This document shows positions 1-7,808 of a DNA stretch of 64,000 nucleotides, in pieces. Location of the stretch: positions 1-64,000 of the forward strand of contig JAFQFT010000022.1 in assembly GCA_017398545.1 (NCBI GenBank), written 5' to 3'. The notes under the pieces were generated by a model. The model ran no database searches, was not told the origin of the DNA, and saw only the letters and a program-made list of their open reading frames with translations. The position numbers were made by a program, and so were the translations under genes. The DNA is from Bacilli bacterium (GTDB lineage Bacteria > Bacillota_I > Bacilli_A > ML615J-28 > CAG-313). The stretch's first letter is position 1. Every line of letters begins with the position of its first letter.

Positions 1-313
1 CCAGTGTGGCTGTTTAGCCTCTCAGCTCAGCTAAGCATCGTCGCCTTGGTGGGCCGTTACCTCACCAACTAGCTAATGCTCCGCAGGGCCATCCATTAGC
101 GTTCCCTTGCAGGACCTTTAAATATCAGAAGATGCCTTCCAATATACTATCCAGTTTTAGCTATCGTTTCCAATAGTTATCCTCGACTAATGGGCAGGTT
201 CCCTACGTGTTACTCACCCGTTCGCCACTAGGTATTGCTACCTCGTTCGACTTGCATGTATTAGGCATGCCGCCAGCGTTAATCCTGAGCCAGGATCAAA
301 CTCTCAATAAATT
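1..313 (-). rRNA. rrs: 16S ribosomal RNA, 5' part only
   Basis: Reading the minus strand, the sequence starting near 313 contains the universal 16S opening (GAGTTTGATCCTGGCTCAG at about 283-303), followed by the conserved GGCGGC(A)TGCCTAATACATGCAAGTCGAACG and GGCGAACGGGTGAGTAAC regions, of which only short parts are quoted here. The gene leaves the window at base 1, so only about 313 bases of the roughly 1500 are present. It is read away from the replication origin, like its neighbours. The exact 5' end is estimated. Confidence 0.97.
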
Positions 314-339
314 TTATCCTAACTCCACCTGTTATGTTT

Positions 340-356
340 AGTTTTCAAAGATCAAA
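340..356 (-). promoter_or_regulatory. rRNA leader boxA-like antitermination site
   Basis: The minus strand reads TTTGATCTTTGAAAACT between the rRNA promoter and the 16S 5' end. This matches the boxA-type element of Bacillota rRNA leaders, bound by NusB/S10 for antitermination. Position and sequence are seen; function is from the known family. Confidence 0.7.
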
Positions 357-387
357 TAATTTCAACGCATTTCATAGCATCTATAAC

Positions 388-416
388 ATTATACTACAAA
401 CAAAGAAATTAGTCAA
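388..416 (-). promoter_or_regulatory. Strong sigma-A promoter of the rRNA operon
   Basis: Minus strand: -35 TTGACT (411-416), 17-base spacer, -10 TATAAT (388-393). Near-consensus spacing and sequence, about 75 bases before the 16S start. A second, weaker candidate (TTGTAG-17-TATATT) lies further upstream at roughly 430-460. Confidence 0.8.
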
Positions 417-544
417 CTAATTTGATTATAAAATATATATAATGTTTTTTGCGTCTACAACATTTCTTATAAACGCTCAAATAGTATATCACTTTTTACT
501 TTTTATGTCTAATATAATGCTCATGTTTTTGGGAAAATTTTTAA

Positions 545-575
545 AAAGAGTTAGAAATTAAATTTCTAACTCTTT
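545..575 (-). terminator. Terminator closing the transketolase-prs operon
   Basis: A 15-base inverted repeat (545-559 / 561-575) followed on the minus strand by a T run (TTTTTAAAAATTTT). The stop codon of the last gene lies inside the stem. Confidence 0.8.
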
Positions 576-818
576 AGCAACAGGATATTTAACGGCTTCT
601 CTTTTAATTTTTTTCATATAATTTGTATCAAAAAAATTATCAACAACTAAAGCTTTAGTAAGCATTTTATCATGGACGATTTCTTCTATACTTGAAAAAT
701 TATTAATTTTTAAAATTCTAATTCTAGAATTATCATTATCTTTTATTATATAATAAGGCCTTTCTACTTTATTATATTTGTCACCATATTTTAATTTTCT
801 TTTTTTCAAAAGAATCAC
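558..818 (-). CDS. Small hypothetical protein downstream of prs
   Basis: 86 residues, basic at the N terminus, no membrane segment or recognisable motif. It starts 6 bases after the prs stop codon with an AAGGGTGATTCTTTTG-type ribosome site, and its stop codon sits in the operon terminator, so it is very likely the last gene of the tktN-tktC-prs transcript. Function unknown; I do not recognise the family. It is probably a real gene because of the tight spacing and the terminator position, not because of homology. Confidence 0.6.
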   Translation of the reverse strand: MILLKKRKLKYGDKYNKVERPYYIIKDNDNSRIRILKINNFSSIEEIVHDKMLTKALVVDNFFDTNYMKKIKREAVKYPVAKELEI

Positions 819-824
819 CCTTTC

Positions 825-1793
825 TTATTTTTTATTATAAGTAAATAAATCACTAACAGGTTTGTCATCAACAATATTTAAAATACCAGCTGCAAGCAAG
901 CCTGCGATAGACAATTGTTTAATCCAAGGATATTTTTCTTTTTTATCATCACTTAATTTAACACTATTTGTAATTACTAATTCTTCAAGAGGTGTTGCAT
1001 CAAGTCTTTCACAAGCAGGACCAGAAAGTAAACCATGACTACAACATGCATAAACAGCTTTAGCACCTCTTGCTTTGATAGCGCTTACTACAATAGAAAG
1101 AGTACCTGCTGTATCAACCATATCATCAATAATAATACAGTTTTTACCTTCAACTTCACCAATCAAATTCATAACCTCAGCTTGATTAGGTTTTGGTCTA
1201 CGTTTATCAACAATTGCAAGAGGAGCATCTAACACTTCTGCAAGTTTTCTAGCACGAGTAGTACCACCATGGTCAGGAGAAACAACAACGATATCTTCTA
1301 AATTCTTTTCTACAAAATATTCTGCTAAAACCGGTAAAGCTAAAAAGTTATCGATTGGGATATCAAAGAAACCTTGAATTTGTGCAGCATGCAAATCTAA
1401 GCACATCATTCTATCAGCACCAGCAACTTGTAATAAATCAGCCATTAATTTTGCTGAAATTGGTTGACGTGGAGCAGCCTTACGATCTTGTCTTGAATAA
1501 CCATAATATGGCATAATTACATTAATTTCTTTCGCAGAAGCTCTTTTTAACGCATCAATCATAACTAATAATTCCATATAATTTTCATTAACAGGATTAT
1601 TAGTAGGTTGAACAACAAACACAGTATAACCTCTAACAGTTTCATTAATTGAAATATTTACTTCACCATCAGCGAACTTTGAAACAGTACACGCAGATAA
1701 TTCAACTCCTAAATGATCCGCTATTTCTTGAGCTAATTCTCTGTTTGAGTTTAGCGTGAATAATTTAATTTTTTTACCATGAATTAAAGCCAT
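825..1793 (-). CDS. prs: Ribose-phosphate pyrophosphokinase
   Basis: 322 residues, the usual length. Makes PRPP from ribose 5-phosphate and ATP, the precursor for purine, pyrimidine, NAD and salvage reactions. Visible motifs: the flexible catalytic loop YGYSRQDRK (97-105), the [11 protein letters not shown] region (133-143), DKRRP (196-200) and the PRPP-binding loop [12 protein letters not shown] (220-231). It lies 12 bases after the transketolase C-terminal-half gene in one operon, so ribose 5-phosphate supply and use are co-transcribed. In Bacillus, prs follows spoVG and glmU; here spoVG is still next door but glmU is missing and the transketolase pair is inserted. Confidence 0.97.
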   Translation of the reverse strand: MALIHGKKIKLFTLNSNRELAQEIADHLGVELSACTVSKFADGEVNISINETVRGYTVFVVQPTNNPVNENYMELLVMIDALKRASAKEINVIMPYYGYSRQDRKAAPRQPISAKLMADLLQVAGADRMMCLDLHAAQIQGFFDIPIDNFLALPVLAEYFVEKNLEDIVVVSPDHGGTTRARKLAEVLDAPLAIVDKRRPKPNQAEVMNLIGEVEGKNCIIIDDMVDTAGTLSIVVSAIKARGAKAVYACCSHGLLSGPACERLDATPLEELVITNSVKLSDDKKEKYPWIKQLSIAGLLAAGILNIVDDKPVSDLFTYNKK

Positions 1794-1805
1794 TTTTTTC
1801 TCCTC

Positions 1806-2732
1806 TTATTTTTTATTTATTATTTCTTTTACTTTATTAACAATATCTTTTGGTGTTAAATGGTATGCATCTAGTAAATCACTGTATTTACCAACTTGTC
1901 CAAATTCATCATACACACCAACAGCACCACAAATAGCAGGATATTCTGAACATAAAAGTTCAGACACAACAGAATATAAACCACCATTTATATTATTATT
2001 TTCACATGTAACAACACAATTTGTTTTTTTAACCGATTTTAAAATCGTTTCTTTATCAATTGGTTTAATGGTATTTGCACTAATAACTTCTGCTACTACC
2101 CCTTCTTCTTTAAGCAACTTAGCAGCCTCTAATGACTCATATACCATCGTTCCTGTAGCAACAATAGTTATATCATTACCTTCTTTTAATACATCAGCTT
2201 TACCGTATTGATATTTATAATTTTCATCAAAAACTGTTGGTCTAGTTTTTCTAGGCATTCTTATATATACATTCTTATCTAGATTAACAAGTTGTTTTAT
2301 AGCCTGTCCTAATTGAACATCATCAACAGCATCATAAATCACCATTTCCGGTATACTTCTCATAATAGTTACATCTTCAAAACTCATATGAGTCCCACCA
2401 TTAAGTTCTGCTGTAATACCAGGATCCGTACCAATAATAATAACACGTTGTTTTGCATATGCTATTGAAACAGCAATTTGATCAAATACTCTTCTTGTTG
2501 CAAAAGGGGCAAAAGTTACCATAATAGGCAAATAACCATAAGCAGATAATCCAGCACAAAGTCCTGCCATATTTGCTTCTGCAATCCCTACTTGAAAACA
2601 ACGTTCAGGAAACTCTACGAATAAAGGATATATTCCGTCAGGTTTAGATAAATCAGCATCTAAAATAACTATTTTATCATTTTCTTTCATTAAAGCGGAA
2701 AGTTTGTTACATAACACTTTTCTAAATTCCAT
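1806..2732 (-). CDS. Transketolase, C-terminal half (split enzyme)
   Basis: 308 residues covering the pyrimidine-binding and C-terminal domains of transketolase. The catalytic glutamate for thiamine diphosphate is at about E52 in GIAEANMAGLCAGLS. The partner half is encoded immediately upstream with a 13-base gap, so the two chains form one enzyme moving two-carbon units between pentose and hexose phosphates. Split transketolases of this kind are known in many anaerobic bacteria and archaea. DXP synthase is excluded by length and by this split architecture. The operon continues into prs. Confidence 0.93.
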   Translation of the reverse strand: MEFRKVLCNKLSALMKENDKIVILDADLSKPDGIYPLFVEFPERCFQVGIAEANMAGLCAGLSAYGYLPIMVTFAPFATRRVFDQIAVSIAYAKQRVIIIGTDPGITAELNGGTHMSFEDVTIMRSIPEMVIYDAVDDVQLGQAIKQLVNLDKNVYIRMPRKTRPTVFDENYKYQYGKADVLKEGNDITIVATGTMVYESLEAAKLLKEEGVVAEVISANTIKPIDKETILKSVKKTNCVVTCENNNINGGLYSVVSELLCSEYPAICGAVGVYDEFGQVGKYSDLLDAYHLTPKDIVNKVKEIINKK

Positions 2733-2745
2733 ATTATATATCCTC

Positions 2746-3543
2746 CTACTTTAATTCTTCCTTAGCTTTAGCTAAGATTTCAGCGTTTACAGGCATACTA
2801 TGGTTATCAATTCCGGCATTTTCAGAATAGCTGAAACCTTTACCTTTTACTGTATTCAAAACAATCATTGAAGGTTTACCTTTATTTTCTTTTGCATTAA
2901 TAATAGCTTTATCAATTTGTTCTATATCGTTGCCATCAATACTTTGTACATAGAACCCAAAACTTTCCCATTTTTTTGCAGGATCAAGTAAAGTTAAAAC
3001 ATCTTCTGTATAACCACATAATTGTAATTTATTATTATCTAGCATAACAATTAAATTATCAAGTTTAGAAGCAGCAGCAAACATACTAGCCTCCCAAATT
3101 TGACCTTCTTGCGACTCACCATCACCAATAATACAATAAATATATGCATTATCTTTATTAAGTTTTGACCCTAGCGCCATACCACAAGCACAAGATAATC
3201 CTTGTCCAAGCGAGCCAGCAGTCATATCAACACCAGGAGTTTTATTCATATCACAATGGCTTGGTAAATTTGTCCCAAACTTATTTAGTGTAAGCAACTC
3301 TTCTTTAGGAAAATATCCTTTATGAGCAAGCGTTGCATAAACACCAGGTCCTGCATGACCTTTTGAAACAACCAATCTGTCTCTTCCACTCATTTTAGGA
3401 TTTTTGGGATCAACATTCATGTGTTTATAATATAAAACAGTTAAAGCGTCAACAATAGATAAGCTTCCGCCAATGTGTCCTTGGCCTATTGAAGCTATAC
3501 ATTCTATAGTTAACGCTCTGATTTCTTTAGCTATTTTTTGCAT
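2746..3543 (-). CDS. Transketolase, N-terminal half (split enzyme)
   Basis: 265 residues with the thiamine diphosphate motif GDGESQEGQIWEAS...LDNN (about 140-172) and the SKGHAGPG and SLGQG segments of the N-terminal transketolase domain. A longer reading frame could begin at 3567, but the GGAGGAAGACC ribosome site places the start at ATG 3543 and the longer frame would run into the promoter. First gene of the operon tktN-tktC-prs-86-residue ORF. It works with the C-terminal half encoded next. It supplies ribose 5-phosphate through the non-oxidative pentose phosphate pathway, directly upstream of PRPP synthesis. Confidence 0.93.
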   Translation of the reverse strand: MQKIAKEIRALTIECIASIGQGHIGGSLSIVDALTVLYYKHMNVDPKNPKMSGRDRLVVSKGHAGPGVYATLAHKGYFPKEELLTLNKFGTNLPSHCDMNKTPGVDMTAGSLGQGLSCACGMALGSKLNKDNAYIYCIIGDGESQEGQIWEASMFAAASKLDNLIVMLDNNKLQLCGYTEDVLTLLDPAKKWESFGFYVQSIDGNDIEQIDKAIINAKENKGKPSMIVLNTVKGKGFSYSENAGIDNHSMPVNAEILAKAKEELK

Positions 3544-3575
3544 GGTCTTCCTCCAAAATATCATCATCTATATAT

Positions 3576-3604
3576 AGTATATCTTTTTTCGTTATTTTTA
3601 GCAA
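3576..3604 (-). promoter_or_regulatory. Promoter of the transketolase-prs operon
   Basis: Minus strand TTGCTA (3599-3604), 17-base spacer, TATACT (3576-3581), about 33 bases before the chosen tktN start. Confidence 0.65.
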
Positions 3605-3620
3605 CCAAATTACATAAAAT

Positions 3621-3645
3621 TAAAAACCACTCTTTACAAAGTGGC
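3621..3645 (-). terminator. Terminator after spoVG
   Basis: Stem CCACTTTGTAAAGAGTGG (3627-3644) followed on the minus strand by TTTTTAATTTT. Just after the spoVG stop codon, so spoVG is transcribed alone. Confidence 0.75.
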
Positions 3646-3655
3646 TCTAATTTGT

Positions 3656-3910
3656 TTACTCTGCAGCGTTATATTTATCTAGCACTGCTTTTTCTATTGC
3701 TGCTCGTGTTTCTGTGTTGATTGGATGTGCTAAATCTCTGAATGTTCCGTCGTTTGCTTCTCTACTAGGCATCGCAACGAATAATCCATCTTTTCCTTCT
3801 ATAACTCTTAATTCGTGAACTGCAAAAGCATCGTCGATTGTAATAGACACAACAGCTCTTAATCTTGTTTGTCCATCAATCTTTCTAATTCTTACATCAG
3901 TTATTTTCAT
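3656..3910 (-). CDS. spoVG: SpoVG regulatory nucleic-acid-binding protein
   Basis: 84 residues, matching the SpoVG family along its whole length (opening MKITDVRIRKID, core VAMPSREANDGTFRDLAHPI). In Bacillus it is a site-specific DNA/RNA-binding regulator affecting septation and sporulation; it is also conserved in non-sporulating bacteria, so alone it does not prove sporulation. Monocistronic: own promoter upstream and terminators on both sides. A perfect GAAAACGTTTTC palindrome lies in the promoter spacer, implying a dedicated repressor. The place between ispE and prs matches Bacillus gene order. Confidence 0.97.
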   Translation of the reverse strand: MKITDVRIRKIDGQTRLRAVVSITIDDAFAVHELRVIEGKDGLFVAMPSREANDGTFRDLAHPINTETRAAIEKAVLDKYNAAE

Positions 3911-3940
3911 AAAAGTTTTTCCTTTCTACCTTGCTTTTAT

Positions 3941-3969
3941 ATTTTACCATATGAAAACGTTTTCGTAAA
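3941..3969 (-). promoter_or_regulatory. spoVG promoter with an internal palindromic operator
   Basis: Minus strand TTTACG (3964-3969), 17-base spacer, TAAAAT (3941-3946). The spacer contains the 12-base perfect palindrome GAAAACGTTTTC (3953-3964); the plus strand TGAAAACGTTTTCG (3952-3965) fits the CcpA/LacI-family cre pattern TGWAANCGNTNWCA at 13 of 14 positions. No LacI-family gene lies in this window, so the regulator is unknown. Confidence 0.65.
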
Positions 3970-3987
3970 GTAAAACAATAATTTATT

Positions 3988-4024
3988 TTAAAAAAACAAT
4001 AGCTACCATCAATCGATAGCAGCT
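3988..4024 (-). terminator. Terminator after ispE
   Basis: Imperfect hairpin ATAGCTGCTATC...GATGGTAGCTAT followed on the minus strand by TTGTTTTTTT, 8 bases after the ispE stop codon. Confidence 0.78.
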
Positions 4025-4031
4025 ATATCTT

Positions 4032-4844
4032 TTATAATATATAAGCATCAACAACAAAGAAGTCAGGATAAACCTTAATTATTTCTTTCAGTTGCTCGTC
4101 ATTGTTAACGAACACTAACATAGAAGAACCACTCCCGCTCATAATCGTATTTCCAATTAAACTCAAAGTATCTTTTATTTCTTTTAAATTAGGATTCAAT
4201 TCAAAAGAAGGGGTTTCTAAATCATTTATTAACAAGCTTTTATAATCTTTATTTTTTATATATTTTACTATTTCATCTTTTTGATTTTCAACACTATAAC
4301 TCTTCACTTTAGAAAAAACATCTTTAGTTGAAACAAATATATTTGGGTAAACCACAACAACTCTTTCTTTAAAACATACATTTAGCAAAGTTATTTTTTC
4401 TCCAATCCCTTCAACCAAAGCAACATTATCAATTAAACAATATGCAACATCTGCTCCATATTTTAGACCAATCTTTATTTTATCATCTAAAGAGAGATTT
4501 AAATTATGCAGTTTATCTATCGCATTTATAATGCAAGCAACATCACTGCTCCCACCACCAAGACCAGCACCCATTGGAATATTTTTCTTTATATATATAT
4601 GATATCTTTTTTTAAGATTAAAATTAGAAACCATTTCATTTAAAACATTTAAACAAAGATTATCTTGTAAGTGGTTTAATTCTTCAATTGAATAAGACAC
4701 TTTATTTTCGTTACCTTCTATAATCTCAATTTCATCAGCTAAAGATATTTTTGCGTTAACCATACTTAGATTATGATAATTTTTTTCAGTTTTTCCTAAA
4801 ACTTTAAGCCTTATATTTATTTTTGCATATGCTAAAAATTTCAT
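4032..4844 (-). CDS. ispE: 4-diphosphocytidyl-2-C-methyl-D-erythritol kinase
   Basis: 270 residues, a little shorter than the usual 280-290. GHMP-kinase ATP motif PMGAGLGGGSSDVAC at 90-104 and the opening AYAKINIRLKVLG typical of IspE. It phosphorylates CDP-ME in the methylerythritol phosphate pathway to isoprenoids, which are needed for undecaprenyl carriers. It follows yabG by 8 bases, the same neighbourhood as in Bacillus (ksgA-yabG-veg-sspF-ispE), with veg and sspF missing here. Confidence 0.93.
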   Translation of the reverse strand: MKFLAYAKINIRLKVLGKTEKNYHNLSMVNAKISLADEIEIIEGNENKVSYSIEELNHLQDNLCLNVLNEMVSNFNLKKRYHIYIKKNIPMGAGLGGGSSDVACIINAIDKLHNLNLSLDDKIKIGLKYGADVAYCLIDNVALVEGIGEKITLLNVCFKERVVVVYPNIFVSTKDVFSKVKSYSVENQKDEIVKYIKNKDYKSLLINDLETPSFELNPNLKEIKDTLSLIGNTIMSGSGSSMLVFVNNDEQLKEIIKVYPDFFVVDAYIL

Positions 4845-4852
4845 TTGTTACC

Positions 4853-5623
4853 TCACAATAATAACTTCATTTTACCTTTAGTTTCAATTCCACCAAAAGC
4901 ATCTTTTCCATTTTCTATGTATTTTAATATGTTATTAAAATCAACAGTTTGATTACAAGATGTTGTAGCACATTTAATCGCTATAATAGCAGGGTCATAA
5001 GTGTGAATATGAATCCTTTTTGGACTAGAAGCAAAATTAGCTCCACTTGCAATTAACGCTTCAAAATGAGAGCAACATGCTCCAGCAATTATAATAACAG
5101 ACTCACTACTAAACCTTTTTCTTATACTTCTTACAGCATCAATATATTTTTGTGTATTTTCATAATTTAATAATTCTTTATCATTTTTCCCATTAAAATA
5201 ATCATGTCCTGTTAAAACGACAATATCAGGAGTTACGTCATCTAACAAATCATTAATTACTTTAATTATATCTTTTTCTTTTAAATGAACTCCCCACGCA
5301 TGAACTTTCATTTCTTTATATAGATTCATACAACTTTCTAAATATTTTTCATCACTATCTATATGTAGTACAGTTCCAAACAAAACTTTATGAGAAGGTC
5401 TATTCTTTTTAACAACTGTTTTCTCATATATTTTAGAAAGTATTTTATTTTCACATTCAATAAGTTTATTATCAGCGTATTCTATTTCAGAAATATTCGT
5501 TGTTATTTGAATTCTATATATGTAACCAAACAAAACAACCTGTTCATTATTTAATTGATTAATTATAAAAACTATTTTATTAGGATCATTTTTTAAAACA
5601 ACATAATCATTAATTTTATACAC
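4853..5623 (-). CDS. yabG: YabG sporulation-specific protease
   Basis: 256 residues from GTG 5623, chosen because GGAAGG lies 8 bases before it; a GTG three codons earlier overlaps that site. Conserved YabG blocks are present: GTVLHID (83-89), TGHD (138-141), GACCSHFEAL (181-190) and NFASSPKRIHIH (196-207). In Bacillus and Clostridium this protease processes spore coat proteins (and pre-proSleC in C. difficile) late in the mother cell. I know of no non-sporulation role. It sits between ksgA and ispE as in Bacillus. A sigma-K-like promoter lies just upstream, overlapping the end of ksgA, as expected for late mother-cell expression. Confidence 0.9.
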   Translation of the reverse strand: MYKINDYVVLKNDPNKIVFIINQLNNEQVVLFGYIYRIQITTNISEIEYADNKLIECENKILSKIYEKTVVKKNRPSHKVLFGTVLHIDSDEKYLESCMNLYKEMKVHAWGVHLKEKDIIKVINDLLDDVTPDIVVLTGHDYFNGKNDKELLNYENTQKYIDAVRSIRKRFSSESVIIIAGACCSHFEALIASGANFASSPKRIHIHTYDPAIIAIKCATTSCNQTVDFNNILKYIENGKDAFGGIETKGKMKLLL

Positions 5624-5641
5624 TAAAAACACCTTCCATAT

Positions 5642-5668
5642 TATTATATGAAAAACTATTTATTTTGT
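5642..5668 (-). promoter_or_regulatory. Candidate sigma-K-type promoter of yabG
   Basis: Minus strand AC (5667-5668), 16 bases, CATATAATA (5642-5650), matching the sigma-K pattern AC-N16/17-CATAnnnTA. Bacillus yabG is sigma-K dependent. The pattern is short and the DNA AT-rich, so chance is possible; the first part lies within the end of ksgA. Confidence 0.4.
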
Positions 5669-6510
5669 GCTAAATAAAATTCATTCGAAAGATGTACAAT
5701 TTGTTCAACGCTCAAAGCTTCTGTTCTAATAGTTAAAGGTATATTATTTTTTATTAATATTTCTTCGATTAATTCTTTTTTATATCCAAAACCACTTTTT
5801 AAATTATTAGCAAGCGTTTTTCTTCTTTGTGCAAAAACTATACGATTAAACTTTTTAAAGTATTCTTCATTAACCGCAGCATTTAGAATTTCTTCTTTAT
5901 GTTTAATAAGAACAACTGCGCTATCAACATTAGGTTCTGGATAAAAGCACATTTTACCAACTTTTATCGCAAGTTTACACGTTGTATAATACTGCATTAA
6001 AACGCTTAAACTGTTATAATCTTTTGTTGAAGGTTTGCCGCATATACGATCAGCAACTTCTAATTGCATCATAACCGTCATTTGTTTAATATATTTTGAC
6101 TCTTCTAGTATTTTAATTAAAATTGCAGTTGTTATATAATAAGGTAAATTAGCCACTACTATAACTGGTTTATCACTTAAATATTTCTCAATATCATTAT
6201 CAATATTTGCTTTTAAAAAGTCTTGATATTTAATTATTACATTTTCATCATTTTCAAATCTATTTGTAACAACTTTTACCATTTCAGGATCTATTTCATA
6301 ACACATTACTTTATTAGCGCGTTGTTTTAATTCTTGTGTTAAAAAACCAAGTCCAGGTCCTATTTCAATAACATTAACTTCTTTAGATACGTTTGAAACA
6401 TCACATATTTTATTTATAATGTTATTATCCATTAAAAAGTTTTGTCCAAATTGTTTTTTTACACTAACATCATATTTTGTTAATATTTGTTTTACTTCAT
6501 TTATATTCAT
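5656..6510 (-). CDS. rsmA: 16S rRNA dimethyladenosine transferase
   Basis: 284 residues, full length (also called KsgA). SAM-binding motif VIEIGPGLGF (48-57) and catalytic NLPYYI (121-126), with the FGQNFL opening characteristic of the family. Dimethylates two adjacent adenines near the 3' end of 16S rRNA during small-subunit maturation. Followed by yabG with a 32-base gap. Ribosome site GAGGT 7 bases before ATG. A promoter with -10 TACAAT lies about 25 bases upstream, after the rpoE terminator. Confidence 0.96.
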   Translation of the reverse strand: MNINEVKQILTKYDVSVKKQFGQNFLMDNNIINKICDVSNVSKEVNVIEIGPGLGFLTQELKQRANKVMCYEIDPEMVKVVTNRFENDENVIIKYQDFLKANIDNDIEKYLSDKPVIVVANLPYYITTAILIKILEESKYIKQMTVMMQLEVADRICGKPSTKDYNSLSVLMQYYTTCKLAIKVGKMCFYPEPNVDSAVVLIKHKEEILNAAVNEEYFKKFNRIVFAQRRKTLANNLKSGFGYKKELIEEILIKNNIPLTIRTEALSVEQIVHLSNEFYLAQNK

Positions 6511-6560
6511 TTTAATACCTCTATTAATATTGTATCAAATATTTAATTTAAAAAGAAGAA

Positions 6561-6597
6561 AAAGAATCAATTGTTTAAATAATCGATTCTTTTTTTA
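6561..6597 (-). terminator. Terminator after rpoE
   Basis: Hairpin AAAGAATC...GATTCTTT with T-rich tails on both strands, immediately after the rpoE stop codon. Confidence 0.75.
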
Positions 6598-6599
6598 TT

Positions 6600-7091
6600 T
6601 TAATATTCTTCTTCGTCGTCTTCTTCACCTTCGTATTCTTCGTAACCAACGTCTACGCCTTCTTCAGCAGCAAGTTCACCATCTTCTTTTAACATTGTAG
6701 AAATATCATCATCTTCTTCTTGATCATTATCATCATCATGGCTTTGATCAACACGAACATCAGTATCATAATTTTCATCTTTAAGTTCGTTTTTCTCAGC
6801 TTCTTCAGCTTCAGAAGAATGAATAATTGATTCTGTACCATCTTTATCAAGAACAGATGTAGGTTGACGATCTTTTAAATCCCATCCCATTTCACCACAA
6901 TATACAAAATAACCAGAAGTTTGGAAATCAAGTAAGAATTGAGGTAATAATTCTTTTGCTTGAGAAGTTTTTAACCCTTTAATTTCCATTGCTTCTTTTG
7001 CAATTTGTAGGATTGGTTGAGGTCTATGTTTAGTTAATAGTAATTCAACAGCAATTTCTAATAACGATTTATCTTTTTCTTTAACACCCAT
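6600..7091 (-). CDS. rpoE: RNA polymerase delta subunit
   Basis: 163 residues with the two-part architecture of the delta factor: an N-terminal winged HARE-HTH domain (about 1-75, including GWDLKDRQP) and a disordered tail rich in Asp/Glu (about 95-163, ending EEDDEEEY). It binds RNA polymerase, speeds release from nucleic acids and increases promoter selectivity; it is specific to Bacillota. Not the proteobacterial sigma-E of the same name. It has its own promoter and terminator. Placed next to the DUF1934 gene as in Bacillus relatives. Confidence 0.93.
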   Translation of the reverse strand: MGVKEKDKSLLEIAVELLLTKHRPQPILQIAKEAMEIKGLKTSQAKELLPQFLLDFQTSGYFVYCGEMGWDLKDRQPTSVLDKDGTESIIHSSEAEEAEKNELKDENYDTDVRVDQSHDDDNDQEEDDDISTMLKEDGELAAEEGVDVGYEEYEGEEDDEEEY

Positions 7092-7129
7092 TTTTTGTGC
7101 CTCCCTTAATTTATATTTACAGTATTTCC

Positions 7130-7158
7130 ATTATACTACAAACTTTGTTTTTTTGCAA
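7130..7158 (-). promoter_or_regulatory. rpoE promoter
   Basis: Minus strand TTGCAA (7153-7158), 17-base spacer, TATAAT (7130-7135), about 39 bases before the rpoE start codon, followed by the ribosome site GGGAGG. Confidence 0.75.
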
Positions 7159-7163
7159 GTATT

Positions 7164-7544
7164 TTATTTTAAAGGTCCATATTCAATATGAAGTTCATAT
7201 GTTTCATAATTATTTATATCTTCTAATACATTATATAAAATATAAATAGAATCTTTTTCAACAATTAACTTACTAGTATATATATCTAATTCTAAATTTC
7301 CAAAAGAAGCATTCATTTTAAACTTTGTTTTTTGTTTATTTCTAAATGTCATTACAGAATTTACTTCACCACTTCTTTGAACAATAACTTCAAATAAATT
7401 AATAGTTACTAAATTAATTGCTTTTTCTTGGTCTACAAACTTTAAAACTTTATCTTGATAAATTCCATTTGTATTAAAAAACAATTCTAATTCTTTTTTA
7501 TCGTTTTCTAATTTATATTTTTTAAAATTAATATTTACTTTCAT
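7164..7544 (-). CDS. DUF1934 (YwiB-like) beta-barrel protein
   Basis: 126 residues predicted to be almost all beta strand. The pattern VQRSGEVNSVMTF...KMNASFGNLELDIYTSKL...YELHIEY follows the DUF1934/YwiB family, small lipocalin-like barrels of unknown function. In Bacillus ywiB lies near argS and rpoE; here rpoE follows directly, which supports the call. It lies 28 bases after bofA. The family assignment is from memory of sequence pattern and context, not from a search. Confidence 0.7.
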   Translation of the reverse strand: MKVNINFKKYKLENDKKELELFFNTNGIYQDKVLKFVDQEKAINLVTINLFEVIVQRSGEVNSVMTFRNKQKTKFKMNASFGNLELDIYTSKLIVEKDSIYILYNVLEDINNYETYELHIEYGPLK

Positions 7545-7572
7545 ACTTTTCCTTTTATCTTTATCATATTAA

Positions 7573-7761
7573 TTATATTAACATATATATTATTACCGCA
7601 ACAAGGCCAGGAATTCTTAAAAATCCAACAATTAGAATTGTGAATATATTAATAGGAATATTTACGTTAATATAAACTCCTACTAAATTAAATACAAATA
7701 AAATCCCAAGACCCAAAAGAATTGATTCAACAATCCATTTTATTGCTTTTAAGAATTTCAT
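7573..7761 (-). CDS. bofA: BofA-family pro-sigma-K processing inhibitor
   Basis: 62 residues with two hydrophobic segments. The C-terminal part VNIPINIFTILIVGFLRIPG closely follows the BofA consensus (N-x-x-T...G-x-PG). In Bacillus BofA, with SpoIVFA, holds the SpoIVFB intramembrane protease inactive in the outer forespore membrane until engulfment is complete, delaying sigma-K. Shorter than Bacillus BofA (about 87 residues), like some clostridial members. In Bacillus bofA lies near recR; here it sits between surE and the DUF1934 gene. A sigma-E-like promoter is upstream. Strong hint of a sporulation pathway. Confidence 0.78.
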   Translation of the reverse strand: MKFLKAIKWIVESILLGLGILFVFNLVGVYINVNIPINIFTILIVGFLRIPGLVAVIIYMLI

Positions 7762-7775
7762 ACTATCACCATTTA

Positions 7776-7804
7776 ATTGTATGAAATATATTCTTGTTAT
7801 ATAA
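7776..7804 (-). promoter_or_regulatory. Candidate sigma-E-type promoter of bofA
   Basis: Minus strand CATACAAT (7776-7783) is an exact match to the sigma-E -10 pattern CATACAhT. TTATATA (7798-7804), 14 bases upstream, matches the -35 pattern kmATATT at 5 of 7 positions. Bacillus bofA is sigma-E dependent. Tentative because of AT richness. Confidence 0.45.
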
Positions 7805-7808
7805 CTAA

